Shown here: positions 27,132 to 36,760 of the stretch, one piece after another
Layout of the letters: every line of letters begins with the position of its first letter
Position numbering within the stretch: position 1 is the stretch's first letter
Assembly: GCA_041656295.1 (NCBI GenBank)
Contig: JBBADV010000003.1
Location: forward strand, 62,001 to 126,000
Direction of reading: 5' to 3'
DNA from: Kiritimatiellales bacterium
Lineage (GTDB): Bacteria; Verrucomicrobiota; Kiritimatiellia; Kiritimatiellales; Tichowtungiaceae
Length of the DNA: 64,000 bases
Translations under genes and position numbers: made by a program
Notes under the pieces: model-generated
What the model was told of the DNA's origin: nothing
The model's database searches: none
Seen by the model: the letters and a program-made list of their open reading frames with translations, nothing else

Positions 27132-28469
27132 ATGAAAAAAATAAAAACAGATGTGATTGTTGTCGGCGCAGGAACCGGAGGAATTTGTGCGGCGGTTGGC
27201 GCCGCGCGCGCCGGCGCAAATGTTTTATTGATTGAAACAACCGCGCAGATCGGCGGTACCGGCGTAATCAGTCCGCTTGGCATTCTTTGCGGACTCGGTC
27301 CCGGCGCGAAGCAGAATGTGAATAACGGATTCCTGCCGGAACTGTTTCCGCATCTGTTTCCGTACCGCAAGTGCGACGAAATGATTACATATTATGATTC
27401 AGACGATCTTTTCGAACGCTATAAAAAATTAATCGCCGCAGAAAAAAATCTGACGGTGCAACCATCAACGCAAATTGATGCGATACAGATTGATTCCGGC
27501 TGCCGGATCGCCGGAATTACAATTTCCGGCACCGCCGGTCCGGCAGAAGTCTCTGCCGGAATGTTTATCGACAGCACCGGTAATGGAAATTTCGCGGCGC
27601 AGGCCGGGGCGGAATTCCGGCTGGGACGCGATTCTGACGGACAGATGCAACCGGCAACGTTGACGTTTGTTATTTCAAATATTGATCCCGATAAATTGAC
27701 ACCGGCAGGCAAGCCGCCGCTGCGCGCCGAAATCTGGACGGACAAAAATAAAATAATTGATGCACTCGGATTGCAGAAAGCCTACATCCGGCTGAAAGAA
27801 GAGGGGCGCACTGAAAATCCGAAAGGCGCGGATCAGGAAGTTTTATTTTTCCCGAGCCCTGATGTCCGCACGCTGGTGTTTAATCACACCCGCGTTACCG
27901 GAATTGATCCGGCCAATCCCGAATCCGTTGAGGCCGGGCGTAAAAACGCGGGAAAGCAGGTGTATGATTTGTGGAATGAAATTAAAGATCATCCGGCGCT
28001 CAAAAATGCCGCACTCACCGTTTCGCCGGTGCTTGGAATCCGCGAGGGCCGTCGCGTTACCGGTGATTATGTTTTGACGCAGGACGATTGCCTCTCTGAA
28101 GCGCGTTTCGATGATATGGCCACCGCCTGCTGTTATCCGATTGATATTCATAATCCGCAAGGCGCTGATACAACCATGGTGCACATTCCCGGCAGCGGCT
28201 ATTATCACATTCCGTTCCGCTGTCTATACGCAAAAGGTTTTGAAAATCTGCTGCTTGGCTCGCGGTGCATCAGCGGAACGCACGAAGCGCATTCATCCTA
28301 TCGTGTGATGGCGCCGGTGACGGCCATCGGACAGGCCTGCGGTGTCGCGGCGGCAATTGCGGCGCGCCGGGATCTTACGGATGTCCGCGAAATTAATCCG
28401 GCGTGGATACGTTATATTTTAAAACAGCAGAATCAGTTTGTTGAAGGCACACAGGAATCTCCTTTTTAA
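27132..28469 (+). CDS. FAD-dependent oxidoreductase
   Basis: 445 residues. N-terminal FAD motif VVGAGTGGICAAVGAA with ETTAQIGGTGVISP after it; the C-terminal flavin region is SSYRVMAPVTAIGQACGVAAA. No signal peptide. Same broad family as 3784 and the catalytic core of 51964. First gene of a tight operon with the GH38-like protein (23 bases) and the HAD phosphatase (8 bases). AGGAATCG lies before the ATG. Probably modifies an imported sugar; its substrate is unknown. Confidence 0.75.
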   Translation: MKKIKTDVIVVGAGTGGICAAVGAARAGANVLLIETTAQIGGTGVISPLGILCGLGPGAKQNVNNGFLPELFPHLFPYRKCDEMITYYDSDDLFERYKKLIAAEKNLTVQPSTQIDAIQIDSGCRIAGITISGTAGPAEVSAGMFIDSTGNGNFAAQAGAEFRLGRDSDGQMQPATLTFVISNIDPDKLTPAGKPPLRAEIWTDKNKIIDALGLQKAYIRLKEEGRTENPKGADQEVLFFPSPDVRTLVFNHTRVTGIDPANPESVEAGRKNAGKQVYDLWNEIKDHPALKNAALTVSPVLGIREGRRVTGDYVLTQDDCLSEARFDDMATACCYPIDIHNPQGADTTMVHIPGSGYYHIPFRCLYAKGFENLLLGSRCISGTHEAHSSYRVMAPVTAIGQACGVAAAIAARRDLTDVREINPAWIRYILKQQNQFVEGTQESPF

Positions 28470-28492
28470 TTAAACCGGCAGGAACTCATTTT

Positions 28493-31267
28493 ATGAAATC
28501 AGACGCTTCGCACATAAAAAAAATTATTGTTGTTTCCAATACACACTGGGACCGCGAATTCCGGCGCTCGCTTGAAAAGACGCGCCGGCGCTTGCTGGAC
28601 ATGATGGATGTCACGCTGGATATTCTTGAAAACGATCCGGATTATCATTCGTTCACCATGGACGGTCATTCGATCATGATTGATGATTATCTGAAACTGC
28701 GCCCCGAACGCCGGCGGCAGATTGAAAAATTTGTGCGCGCCGGCCGGCTGATTATCGGGCCGTATTATACGCTGGCGGAACAGTTTTCAATCGGACAGGA
28801 AGCATTGATTCGCAATCTGCTGTTCGGGAAAAAAACGGTTGAAAAATACGGCGGAACATTCGGAACCGTTGCATATACGCCGTCATCCTGGGGGCAGTCC
28901 GGACAGCTGCCGCAGATTCTGGCGGATTTCGGTTTAAAATATATGATGTTCTATCGCGGTATTTCTCATCACGAAGCCGACGCAGAGTGGATATGGGAAG
29001 CGCCGGACGGCACGCAGGTCACCGCGTCGCGTTTTGCACTTTATGCCAGATATAACTGGTACTGTCAGGTGCATCGTCCGGTGACATCCGGGCGGGAATT
29101 TGAAAAAGATTATATCTGGGGTGAATTTGATGAATGTCCGCTGCGTCCCGCCGACGGACTTTCCGGTGAAGATTTAACGTTTGATTTGAAATGTCCGGAA
29201 AATCTTTTTAATCCGGCAAAACTGGAAAAAGCAATCGAGCGTATGATTGCCGTTGAAGGGCCGCATTTCACCACGCCGGTTTTTCTGGCGATGAACGGCC
29301 ACGATATTTCCGTAGCGCATCCGAATGAATCAAAAGTCATCAAAGAAGCGCAAAAACTGTTCGCCGGCAAATATGAAATCCGGCACGGAACGCTCGAAGA
29401 CTTCTGGGCGGAAGCGGAAAAATATCTCGATCGCAGCTCTCTGCCGGTGCTGGTTGGCGAACGCCGGAAGTATTTGAAAGAGGGCATGTGGACCTATCTT
29501 TTCCCGAGCACCATCAGCGCCCGCACCTATTTAAAACAGCAGGATTATGCCGCGACAGAAAAACTGGTCTGCCGCGCCGAACCGCTGGCGGCGCTGGCCG
29601 TTGCGTTCGGTGCGCCGGCGCCGGAAAAATATCTGGATCGCGGCTGGCGTTATCTGCTCAGCAATCATACGCACGATGCCAACGGCGGTTGCGCGCCGGA
29701 TGAAGTTTGCAAAGACATGGAATACCGCTACCGGAAAGTCAGCGAGATTGCCGATATTGTTACCGAAGATTCCATCACGCATATTGCAAAAAATCTGAAT
29801 TCGGCAGATCAGCCGGCGGATGTCATGCAGTTAATCGTATTCAATCCGTTGCCGGTTGAGCGTAATGCGGTCGTCACGGTGGACGTTGAAATTCCACGCA
29901 AATATAAAGCGGCGGCAGCCGTATTAGACAGCGATACAGACAGGAATCTGCTGGTGCAGCCGATCTCACATGAAGTATCCAGCTCGTTTGTTGACAGCAT
30001 TTGGGATCTGCCGCGAATTATGGAATCCAGCCGCATTAAATTTTATGCCGGGTTCCGGAAATTACCGGCGCTCGGCTATCGCACATACACCATCGTTCCT
30101 GAAAAAGAAGAACTGCGGTTGAATGATTCACTGGTTACCGGTGCGAACACGCTGGAAAATGAATGGGTTAAAGTTGAGATTAACGGCAACGGCACCGTGG
30201 ATCTCATTTGTAAATCCACCGGAAAAATTTATCAGCAGATCAATTTCCTGCGCGATCAGGGCGAAACCGGTAATGCATGGAAACATGTGCCGCCGGTGTT
30301 TGATCGCATCTGTACATCCACCGGTTGCGCCGCCCGGATCAGTGTGATCGAAAGCGGGCCGGTGGTTTCAACCGTTCGCGCCGAATATGAATTCGCTGTG
30401 CCGCAGGATTATGCTGACGGACGCAGTCGCAGTCATAATACAGTAATAATTCCGGTGACGGTTGATTACACGCTGCATTTTAATTCTCCGCTGCTGCAGG
30501 TGCGGATGGAACTCGACAGTCCCGTGAAAGATCATTGGTTACGTGTTTGTATTCCAACAAATCTGACTGCGGACGTTTCTGTTAGTGATGCACATTTTAA
30601 CATTATGGAACGTCCGATTAAATTGACCGATAGCCGCGGATGGATCGAGCGGGTTTACGGCATGCAGCCGCTGCAGACATTCGCCGATATCTCTGACGGA
30701 CAGAATGGCATGGCCATGTTGCCTAAAGGACTTTTTGAGTATGAAGCTATAGACGATGCAGAGCGGACGCTGGCGCTGACACTCATTCGAGCCTGCCGTA
30801 TTAAACTGGCGGTTTCTGAAGAAAAAGTAACCGAGCTGCCTGATGAAGGTGTTCAGTGCCTTGGCAGACATGTTTTTGAATATGCAATTTACCCGCACGC
30901 CGGAAACTGGCAGTCCGCAGGAATCCCGGAAGTTTCAAAAATCTGGAACACACCGGTGCGTGCCATGCAAATTGGGCGAGGCAAAGGAAACCTGCCGCAC
31001 GAGCAGAGTTTCGTTTGTGTAAGAGGAAACGGTATTCAAGTCTCAGCGGTAAAGCCCGCAGAAAACAGTGATGGAATTATCATCCGGTTGTATAATCCGA
31101 TACAAAGTGTGTGCAATGCAGAACTCATTTTCGGAGTACCTGTAAAATCAGCGGAAATAATCGGAATGGATGAAATTACAGTGAAGCAAAAGGCCACTGT
31201 GGAAAAACATGCGATCAGTGTTTTGGTCGCTGCGAAAAAAATAATCACACTCAGAATACATTTTTAA
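28493..31267 (+). CDS. GH38-like alpha-mannosidase homologue with altered nucleophile
   Basis: 924 residues, no signal peptide. GH38 layout: the metal site motif HWDRE (His18, Asp20), a C-terminal beta-sandwich, and the later metal-ligand region NHTHDANGGCAPDEV. The usual nucleophile motif of family GH38, P-D-x-F-G followed by Q-x-P, reads YTPSSWGQSGQLP here, with Ser131 at the Asp position. In characterised GH38 enzymes that Asp is both nucleophile and metal ligand. The protein may therefore be inactive as a retaining mannosidase or use another mechanism. The frame is intact and codon use looks normal, so it is not a plain pseudogene. Alternatively it belongs to an uncharacterised branch. 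Confidence 0.75.
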   Translation: MKSDASHIKKIIVVSNTHWDREFRRSLEKTRRRLLDMMDVTLDILENDPDYHSFTMDGHSIMIDDYLKLRPERRRQIEKFVRAGRLIIGPYYTLAEQFSIGQEALIRNLLFGKKTVEKYGGTFGTVAYTPSSWGQSGQLPQILADFGLKYMMFYRGISHHEADAEWIWEAPDGTQVTASRFALYARYNWYCQVHRPVTSGREFEKDYIWGEFDECPLRPADGLSGEDLTFDLKCPENLFNPAKLEKAIERMIAVEGPHFTTPVFLAMNGHDISVAHPNESKVIKEAQKLFAGKYEIRHGTLEDFWAEAEKYLDRSSLPVLVGERRKYLKEGMWTYLFPSTISARTYLKQQDYAATEKLVCRAEPLAALAVAFGAPAPEKYLDRGWRYLLSNHTHDANGGCAPDEVCKDMEYRYRKVSEIADIVTEDSITHIAKNLNSADQPADVMQLIVFNPLPVERNAVVTVDVEIPRKYKAAAAVLDSDTDRNLLVQPISHEVSSSFVDSIWDLPRIMESSRIKFYAGFRKLPALGYRTYTIVPEKEELRLNDSLVTGANTLENEWVKVEINGNGTVDLICKSTGKIYQQINFLRDQGETGNAWKHVPPVFDRICTSTGCAARISVIESGPVVSTVRAEYEFAVPQDYADGRSRSHNTVIIPVTVDYTLHFNSPLLQVRMELDSPVKDHWLRVCIPTNLTADVSVSDAHFNIMERPIKLTDSRGWIERVYGMQPLQTFADISDGQNGMAMLPKGLFEYEAIDDAERTLALTLIRACRIKLAVSEEKVTELPDEGVQCLGRHVFEYAIYPHAGNWQSAGIPEVSKIWNTPVRAMQIGRGKGNLPHEQSFVCVRGNGIQVSAVKPAENSDGIIIRLYNPIQSVCNAELIFGVPVKSAEIIGMDEITVKQKATVEKHAISVLVAAKKIITLRIHF

Positions 31268-31274
31268 AACACTA

Positions 31275-32234
31275 ATGAATTTTTCAACGAATGAAGAACT
31301 GATCGGATTGGAGCAGACATCGGATGCGGCGTTTACCGCCGGAAAAAACGGTGTGGTTTCAATTAAAATGACGGCGGACAAAAAAGCGGAGTTTGTGTCG
31401 TTCGAAAACGGCAAAGCGCTGGCGCTGATTAAATCGTCGATGGGTTATCCGGCGTATTATCCGGTGTACGATGTAACCATTGAAAAATCGCTGAAAGCGG
31501 TGCTGATGGATCTCGACGGCACAACGGTTCACAGCGAGCATTTCTGGATTTGGATTATTGAAAAAACCACCGCGAGTCTGCTCGGCGATGCCAATTTCAA
31601 ATTAGAAGCAGCGGACGAGCCGTATGTTTCCGGTCATTCGGTTTCAGAGCATTTGCAGTATTGCATAAAAAAATATTGCCCCGAAAAATCGGTGGAAGAA
31701 GCGCGTCAGTGGTATTTCAAACACACCAATTATGAGATGAACGAAATTATGGCCGGGCGCGGTAAAAAGGGCGCGTTCACGCCATCGCCGGGCATCAAAG
31801 AATTTCTTTACGAACTCAAAGCGCTGGGTTTGAAAATCGGACTCGTCACATCAGGACTTTACGAAAAAGCCTGGCCGGAAATTCTGGATGCATTTAAAAC
31901 GCTCGGCATGGGCGACCCGAAAGAATTTTACGATGCAATTATCACCGCCGGTTTTGCTATCCGTCCCGGCGAACCGGGTACGCTCGGTGAACTGTCGCCG
32001 AAGCCGCATCCGTGGCTCTACGCCGAAACGGCGCGCGTCGGGCTCGGCATTCCGTTCGAAGAGCGGCACAGCGTGGTTGGCATTGAAGATTCCGGCGCCG
32101 GAATTGTTTCAATCCTGCTTGCCGGTTTTGCACCGATTGGGATTTCCGGTGGTAACATTATCGACAGCGGCACCAAAAATCTCTGCACGCATTACGAAGA
32201 AAGCTTCGAACAAATTTTTCAAAACTTAAAATAG
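31275..32234 (+). CDS. HAD-superfamily phosphatase with N-terminal extension
   Basis: 319 residues. The four HAD motifs are present: DLDGT (nucleophile Asp79), VTSG, the lysine motif SPKPHP, and GIEDSGAG. The core resembles beta-phosphoglucomutase-type hydrolases. The first 70 residues, before the HAD core, match nothing I recognise. The start follows the GH38-like stop by eight bases without a clear ribosome binding site, pointing to translational coupling. It likely dephosphorylates or isomerises a sugar phosphate produced in the cytoplasm. Confidence 0.75.
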   Translation: MNFSTNEELIGLEQTSDAAFTAGKNGVVSIKMTADKKAEFVSFENGKALALIKSSMGYPAYYPVYDVTIEKSLKAVLMDLDGTTVHSEHFWIWIIEKTTASLLGDANFKLEAADEPYVSGHSVSEHLQYCIKKYCPEKSVEEARQWYFKHTNYEMNEIMAGRGKKGAFTPSPGIKEFLYELKALGLKIGLVTSGLYEKAWPEILDAFKTLGMGDPKEFYDAIITAGFAIRPGEPGTLGELSPKPHPWLYAETARVGLGIPFEERHSVVGIEDSGAGIVSILLAGFAPIGISGGNIIDSGTKNLCTHYEESFEQIFQNLK

Positions 32235-32351
32235 CCGACGCTGAAAGAAGCACATGGATCAGTGTTTGCAAGGGTGAAGTTGTCTTTTTCAGTGAACGTT
32301 TTTACCAGGGTTTGGTGGCTTTTCACTCCAAACCTTGCAATGATCTCTCCT

Positions 32352-32613
32352 ATGAAAGCCGTTAAAATTCCTCATTCCCCGCAAGGCGATCTGTTCCGTA
32401 TGGAGCCGGCTTGCATCATTGATATCCGGATCATGCACTGGTATGTTTGAGCCGGGCGGTGGACCGGGTGCGCTTTGAGGAGGCGTTCGGTGAAACGTAC
32501 TGCGAGAACAACGGCCGGCCGGCGGTGAGCGTACGGCTGATGGTGGCGCTGCATTTTCTGAAGTACACGTTGGATCTGAGCGATGAAGCGGTAGCAACAG
32601 TGTTTGTTGAAAA
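32352..32613 (+). pseudogene. IS5-family transposase, N-terminal remnant
   Basis: Starting at the ATG at 32352, one frame reads GDLFRMEPACIIDIR and a second, entered near 32447, reads LSRAVDRVRFEEAFGETYC and GRPAVSVRLMVALHFLKYT, followed by LDLSDEAV. Together they match the N-terminus of IS5-family (DUF772-type) transposases, with a frameshift close to 32447. Homology ends near 32613 where the IS110 remnant begins. No catalytic domain remains. Confidence 0.7.
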
Positions 32614-32615
32614 AG

Positions 32616-33411
32616 TTATGAGAGCTGGAACCCGGGATCTGCGAGCAGCCGGTTGGCCAGTACGATCAGCTTGCGTGCCACTGCGATGAGCGCCACTTTT
32701 TTCTTTTTTCCGCTGGCAATGAGCCGTTCGTAAAACTCCTTCAGAATCGGGTTGCTGCGTCGCACACTCATGGCACACATGTAAAGTGCATGCCGCACTT
32801 CCGCGCGGCCGCCATGGATATGGCGCTGGCCGCGGAACTTTCCGCTGTCACGATTGTGCGGCGCTAATCCGGCCGGCGCCGAGGCCTGATTATCACCGAT
32901 CTGCCCGGGTTCAGGCATCGTACTGACGAGTGTCAGTGCACCGGAGAGTCCGATGGCGTTTCTATCTGTGGTTCAGCCATGTTTAAACGAAGTTTTTCAT
33001 CCTTGCGCATCTCAACGAGTACTGTGCGCCGATGGATCAGTGCATTGAGCGCGGTCCGCCACTACGGCTGCTGTACATACAGCTGCGGTTATTCAGTGTA
33101 CCGAACAACGATAGAACTTTCGCGTCGAGCTGACCGGTCCTGGCGAGGATTTTACGCGACTTCGCGAAGTCGCGTACGCTTTTGGGATCAACCCGGGCTG
33201 CGTCTGTGAGCATGTCACACAGCAGGCGTTCGCATCCGCCGGTGGATTCACAGCAGATGATCATGTGTTGATCGGCATTCTTAATCCGCTCAATGAGCCG
33301 GCGGATGCCGGCTTTGAAATTAGGAATGTGCGCGGGTTTTGAATCAAACGAATCGATGTCCAGAAACTCCTTTGAAACATCGACACCGATGTAGACGGCC
33401 TTGTCATTCAT
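32616..33411 (-). pseudogene. IS110-family transposase, frameshifted and internally deleted
   Basis: On the minus strand the protein starts with MNDKAVYIGVDVSKEF and keeps the DEDD-type residues (Asp in VDVSK, Glu in CESTGG, Asp in GQLDAK). The frame breaks near 33050; another frame continues with ALIHRRTVLVEMRKDEKLRL. It then jumps near 32960 into the C-terminal Transposase_20 part (TMPEPGQIGDNQASAPAGLA, NRDSGKFRGQRHIHGGRAE). Around fifty residues expected between these parts are missing. It is inserted against the IS5 remnant on its left. Confidence 0.85.
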
Positions 33412-33805
33412 TGTATACTCCATCCTTGTGATACGAGCCCGGTTGCTCAGACAACAGTCCGGGTTAGTACATGCGGGAGGCAGGGACTGAGCTACAAACG
33501 GACTTAAAGTCCAAGGGCGAACCAGCCTCACTCCCTCTAGTTTACCGGGGACGGCCGTCCCCGGTAAACCCTTCCAACAACCGCAGTGTCATTGAAAGCA
33601 ACCCTAAGAGAACACACGGGGGAACATACAAGGAAAGTGATTTGTGAGATGTTGCAATATTTCAATGAACAAAATCCTTTGCGACCAGACGCTTTGAGAA
33701 GGGTGTATTGATGACGATTCAGCGGTACGCTGCGAGCAGTTCATGCAGTAGATCCGGCCGGAAGACATCCTCTTCTTTCACCAGAATCCGTAGAATATTG
33801 AACTG
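33412..33805. other. Degraded intergenic stretch beside IS110 remnant
   Basis: This 394-base stretch has no convincing gene. It probably includes the end of the IS110 element. A perfect palindrome of 28 bases lies at 33541-33568 (see separate entry). I see nothing recognisable at 33600-33800. Confidence 0.4.
33541..33568. repeat. Perfect 28-base palindrome
   Basis: TTTACCGGGGACGG is followed directly by its exact reverse complement, with no loop. The GGGACGG core recalls the intergenic elements at 8519 and 54823. It may be a degraded repeat, an IS end or a protein binding site. Confidence 0.6.
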
Positions 33806-33950
33806 ATGAAACTGTTAATTCTGGCGTTGCGGCAGCGGCAATCGGCATGGTGGTTGGCATCAGCCGGTTATGGGATGCAATCACCGATCCGCTGATGGGA
33901 AATATTTCCGATAACAGCCGGTTGCGTTTCGGCCGCCGCCGGCCGTTTAT
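33806..33950 (+). pseudogene. GPH/MFS-type sugar transporter fragment
   Basis: A frame reading VVGISRLWDAITDPLMGN and then SDNSRLRFGRRRPF carries the hallmark loop of glycoside-pentoside-hexuronide:cation symporters (D-x-x-x-D-P-L-x-G and R-x-G-R-R-R-P). Only about 48 residues remain. At the position of PFIHP it runs directly into GH43 sequence in another frame. Confidence 0.75.
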
Positions 33951-34412
33951 TCATCCGAAAACAACAGCACGCTGCACATATCGCTGCTCACCGATGATTA
34001 CCTCGCGCCGTCCGGTACCTTCGTGCGGGCGTTTGAATATCACTGGATGGAAGCGCCGGCGATTTTTAAGCGGAACGGGTTGTATTATCTGCTGGCCAGC
34101 GCATGCACCGGCTGGGAACCGAATGCCGCACGCTGTGCCATATCCGACTCCATTTTCGGCCCGTGGCTGGAATGGGAAAATCTCCGCGAAGGAACCAATC
34201 CGGACCGCGGATTCAGGCCGGAAAAAACATTTGTCGCGCAAAGCACATATGTTTTCCCCGTTGCTGGGAATCCCGATACTTTTATCGCTATGTTTGATAT
34301 CTGGAATCCCGAAAATGCCATCGACGGCCGTTATGTCTGGCTGCCGGTAACATTCAATAAAAATAATGAGTTTTCAATTCGGTGGCATGACCGCTGGAAT
34401 ATGTCTGTTTGA
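33945..34412 (+). pseudogene. GH43_24-like glycosidase, C-terminal fragment
   Basis: From 33945 the frame reads YSSENNSTLHISLLTDDYLA and continues through WMEAPAIFKRNGLYYLLAS, CTGWEPNAARC, FDIWNPENAIDGRYVWLPV to its stop at 34412. It is clearly related to the C-terminal half of the intact GH43 gene at 42633. The 5' half is gone and the fragment is joined to the transporter remnant at TTTATTCATCCG. No start codon with a ribosome binding site is seen, so it is unlikely to be expressed. Confidence 0.8.
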
Positions 34413-34464
34413 AATTAACCTTAAAGCATTTCCCGTTTAGTTTTTCGCACAACGGTTAAAAAAT

Positions 34465-34541
34465 GTGGGGCAGACATTCCTGTCTGCCCTTTTACAAAAC
34501 CCGCACGACCGGAATTGAGCAGACAGGAATGTCTGCTCCAC
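34465..34541. repeat. 77-base nested inverted-repeat element
   Basis: Left end GTGGGGCAGACATTCCTGTC (34465 on) and right end ending GGAATGTCTGCTCCAC (to 34541) are inverted 23-base repeats with one mismatch. Each end is itself a hairpin (GCAGACA / TGTCTGC). It sits between the convergent GH43 fragment and symporter gene and resembles a REP pair or MITE, or serves as a bidirectional terminator. Confidence 0.65.
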
Positions 34542-34561
34542 GCGGTGCGACAAACGTTAGA

Positions 34562-36424
34562 TCACCAAAAATAAACATACAGCGCGAGCGTTGCAACAAC
34601 GACAATAATGCCGACGATGAGCGCATCTTTGGACGGCGTAAGATCGACGGTTTTCTCTGCTTGAATTTTTCCGGGATGCACCGCCGGTTTAATCAGTGTA
34701 ATGATTGCCATAACGATAAAAACAATACCCAGACAGATCGCCATCCGGTTCAGGAAAGCGAGTTGCGGCACATACATTTTCAGTAATTGATATGCAACCG
34801 GATTAACAATCAGTCCGGCAACACCGGCCATCGCCGGCGCTTTTTTAACGATCAGTCCGAAAATAAATACGCCGAGAATTCCGGGCGAAATATAGCCTTG
34901 AAATTCCTGAATAAAATTAAAGACACCGCCGAATTTCGGATTCGCCAGCTGCGGCGCCACTGCGCAGCCGATGACGGTGAACAGAACAACGCAAATGCGC
35001 CCGACGAACACCTGGCTTTTTTCGGTAGAGTGTTTCGCAAAAAAACGACGGTAAAAATCAATTGTAAAAACCGTTGATGCAGAATTGAGCATAGAAGCTA
35101 GTGAGGAAACGACAGCACCGAGAATGGCGGCGAGCATGAATCCGCGCAGTCCGGTGGGAATCAGCTTTTTAATGAGCAGTGCAAATGCCGAATCATAATG
35201 ATATCCGATCAGCGTTTTGTGAACAGTAACGCCGGCGGGCAGTTTACTGAGCACAAACGCATTTTTTTCCATCGGCGTTTCACCTGCCGGAACGGCATTC
35301 GCCACGGTGGCATTATAAGCGATAATTTCTGCAGCGGTTTCCGGCTGAACAGCAGCAAAATCGGCATTAAACGCAAAGGCTTCTTTGCCGGTGGATGCAT
35401 CTGCGGCGGCAAACGCTTCAAGAACAGAACGGTTGTTGGCGGTGTACGCCAGCTCCGTCATATCCGGCTTAAACAGGTTGAAGGCGATAATGCCGGGAAT
35501 AACGATGATGAACGGCACAATCAGTTTTAACGCGGCGGCAAATACAACACCTTTCTGTCCTTCGACGAGCGACGATGCGCCGAGCGTACGCTGCATAATA
35601 TACTGATTGAGTCCCCAGTAATAAAAATTCGGCAGCCAGAGGCCGATGACTAGCGCCGTCCACGGAATCGCGGGATTACTCGCCGGCAGAATCATATGCA
35701 GTTTATCGGCATTGAGTTCTTTGAACTTTGTAAGCACGCCGGCATCGCCGAGATTTTGTACCTGTTCCGCCGTGGCGCCAATCGTGGCGAGGTCGGCATG
35801 TCCCAGTTCTTTCATTGCCCAGACCACCACAATGGCGCCGCCAAGAATCAGTGCCGAACCCTGAATTAAATCCGCCCATACACTGGCTTTCAATCCGCCG
35901 GCGGTGACATACACGGCGGCAATGGCGCCGATAATGATGGACGCCATGGCAATATCTATTGTTGGAAACAGCGTGTTGATGACCACTGCGCCGGAATAAA
36001 CCACCGCCGCAATCGTTATGCCGACATAGGTGAACATCGTTAACGCCGCCATAAAGATGCGCGTCGCGGCGTTATACCGGTATTCAAGAAATTCCGGGAT
36101 GGTATAAATCCCGGCGCGCAGGAAGTGCGGCAGAAAAACAAAACCGACAACGACCAGCGTGATCGCCGCCATCCATTCATAACTGGCAATCGCAATGCCC
36201 AGCGAACTCGCGGCGCTGCCGGACATGCCGACAAACTGCTCAGTGGAAATATTCGCCGCAATCAGCGAAAACCCGATCAGCCACCATTTTAATCCGCGCC
36301 CGGCGAGAAAATAATCTTCGCTGTTTTCGCCGCCTTTCGATTTGATCAGTCCGATGGAAATGACGGCGATAATGAACGCCACAAATACAACAATATCCAC
36401 GATGCCCAGTGTGAATCCCTGCAT
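34562..36424 (-). CDS. Sodium:solute symporter (SGLT-like branch)
   Basis: About 620 residues. I start at MQGFTLGIVDIVVF because AGGGAG precedes it with good spacing; an ATG upstream at 36502 adds a hydrophilic leader without a site. Around 14 membrane helices. SSS motifs include NSEDYFLAGRGLKWWLIGFS and NISTEQFVGMSG. An inserted soluble loop of about 90 residues (roughly 330-420) lies between helices, which is longer than usual. Likely imports a sugar released outside. It stands alone and points away from the phosphoesterase gene. Confidence 0.8.
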   Translation of the reverse strand: MQGFTLGIVDIVVFVAFIIAVISIGLIKSKGGENSEDYFLAGRGLKWWLIGFSLIAANISTEQFVGMSGSAASSLGIAIASYEWMAAITLVVVGFVFLPHFLRAGIYTIPEFLEYRYNAATRIFMAALTMFTYVGITIAAVVYSGAVVINTLFPTIDIAMASIIIGAIAAVYVTAGGLKASVWADLIQGSALILGGAIVVVWAMKELGHADLATIGATAEQVQNLGDAGVLTKFKELNADKLHMILPASNPAIPWTALVIGLWLPNFYYWGLNQYIMQRTLGASSLVEGQKGVVFAAALKLIVPFIIVIPGIIAFNLFKPDMTELAYTANNRSVLEAFAAADASTGKEAFAFNADFAAVQPETAAEIIAYNATVANAVPAGETPMEKNAFVLSKLPAGVTVHKTLIGYHYDSAFALLIKKLIPTGLRGFMLAAILGAVVSSLASMLNSASTVFTIDFYRRFFAKHSTEKSQVFVGRICVVLFTVIGCAVAPQLANPKFGGVFNFIQEFQGYISPGILGVFIFGLIVKKAPAMAGVAGLIVNPVAYQLLKMYVPQLAFLNRMAICLGIVFIVMAIITLIKPAVHPGKIQAEKTVDLTPSKDALIVGIIVVVATLALYVYFW

Positions 36425-36760
36425 TTTATACTCCCTGCTTGCTGCCGCATTAATTTTATTTAGACCGATTGTATGAAAAAAATATTGCGTAATCGATATC
36501 AATTAAATACTTTTCATATGCAAAATCAATTTTAAATACGAAAAAATAAATAATGTAAAAATATAATATTTTGATTCTAGTGATTAATTAAACGGTACTA
36601 AAGCTATGCTGAGCTGTCGTGATAGTTTTGGTATGAAACTGCCGAATGTTAAAACGGTTATATAAATCTGCGCAAATCATTTGCACCGCAGCGCAAATGC
36701 CGTTTTTTTGAAACGAATATCACTGGCGGCATTAAAAGTAATTTAATTGAAAGAAGGCAA
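36425..36760. promoter_or_regulatory. Divergent regulatory region
   Basis: This 336-base gap holds the upstream region of the symporter and a rightward promoter: TTGCGT at 36485-36490, 17 bases, TACTTT at 36508-36513, and the 16-mer ATTTTAAATACGAAAA at 36529-36544. The same boxes with the same distances occur before the sulfatase gene at 39480. The rest is an AT-rich leader ending in the hairpin listed separately. Confidence 0.55.
36678..36709 (+). terminator. Terminator-like hairpin in the phosphoesterase leader
   Basis: CATTTGC at 36678-36684 pairs with GCAAATG at 36693-36699 across an eight-base loop; a run of seven T follows at 36703-36709. It lies between the promoter at 36485 and the ATG at 36761, so it may act as an attenuator instead of ending a gene. 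Confidence 0.5.

Noticed and set aside
33847..34350. Open frame of 167 codons across the transporter-GH43 junction as a real fusion gene
   Set aside because: After GRRRPF the frame is out of phase with the GH43 sequence and encodes no known fold.
36606..36665. Possible 19-residue leader peptide (MLSCRDSFGMKLPNVKTVI) before the phosphoesterase hairpin
   Set aside because: No ribosome binding site, no run of regulatory codons, and short frames of this size are expected by chance in AT-rich DNA.
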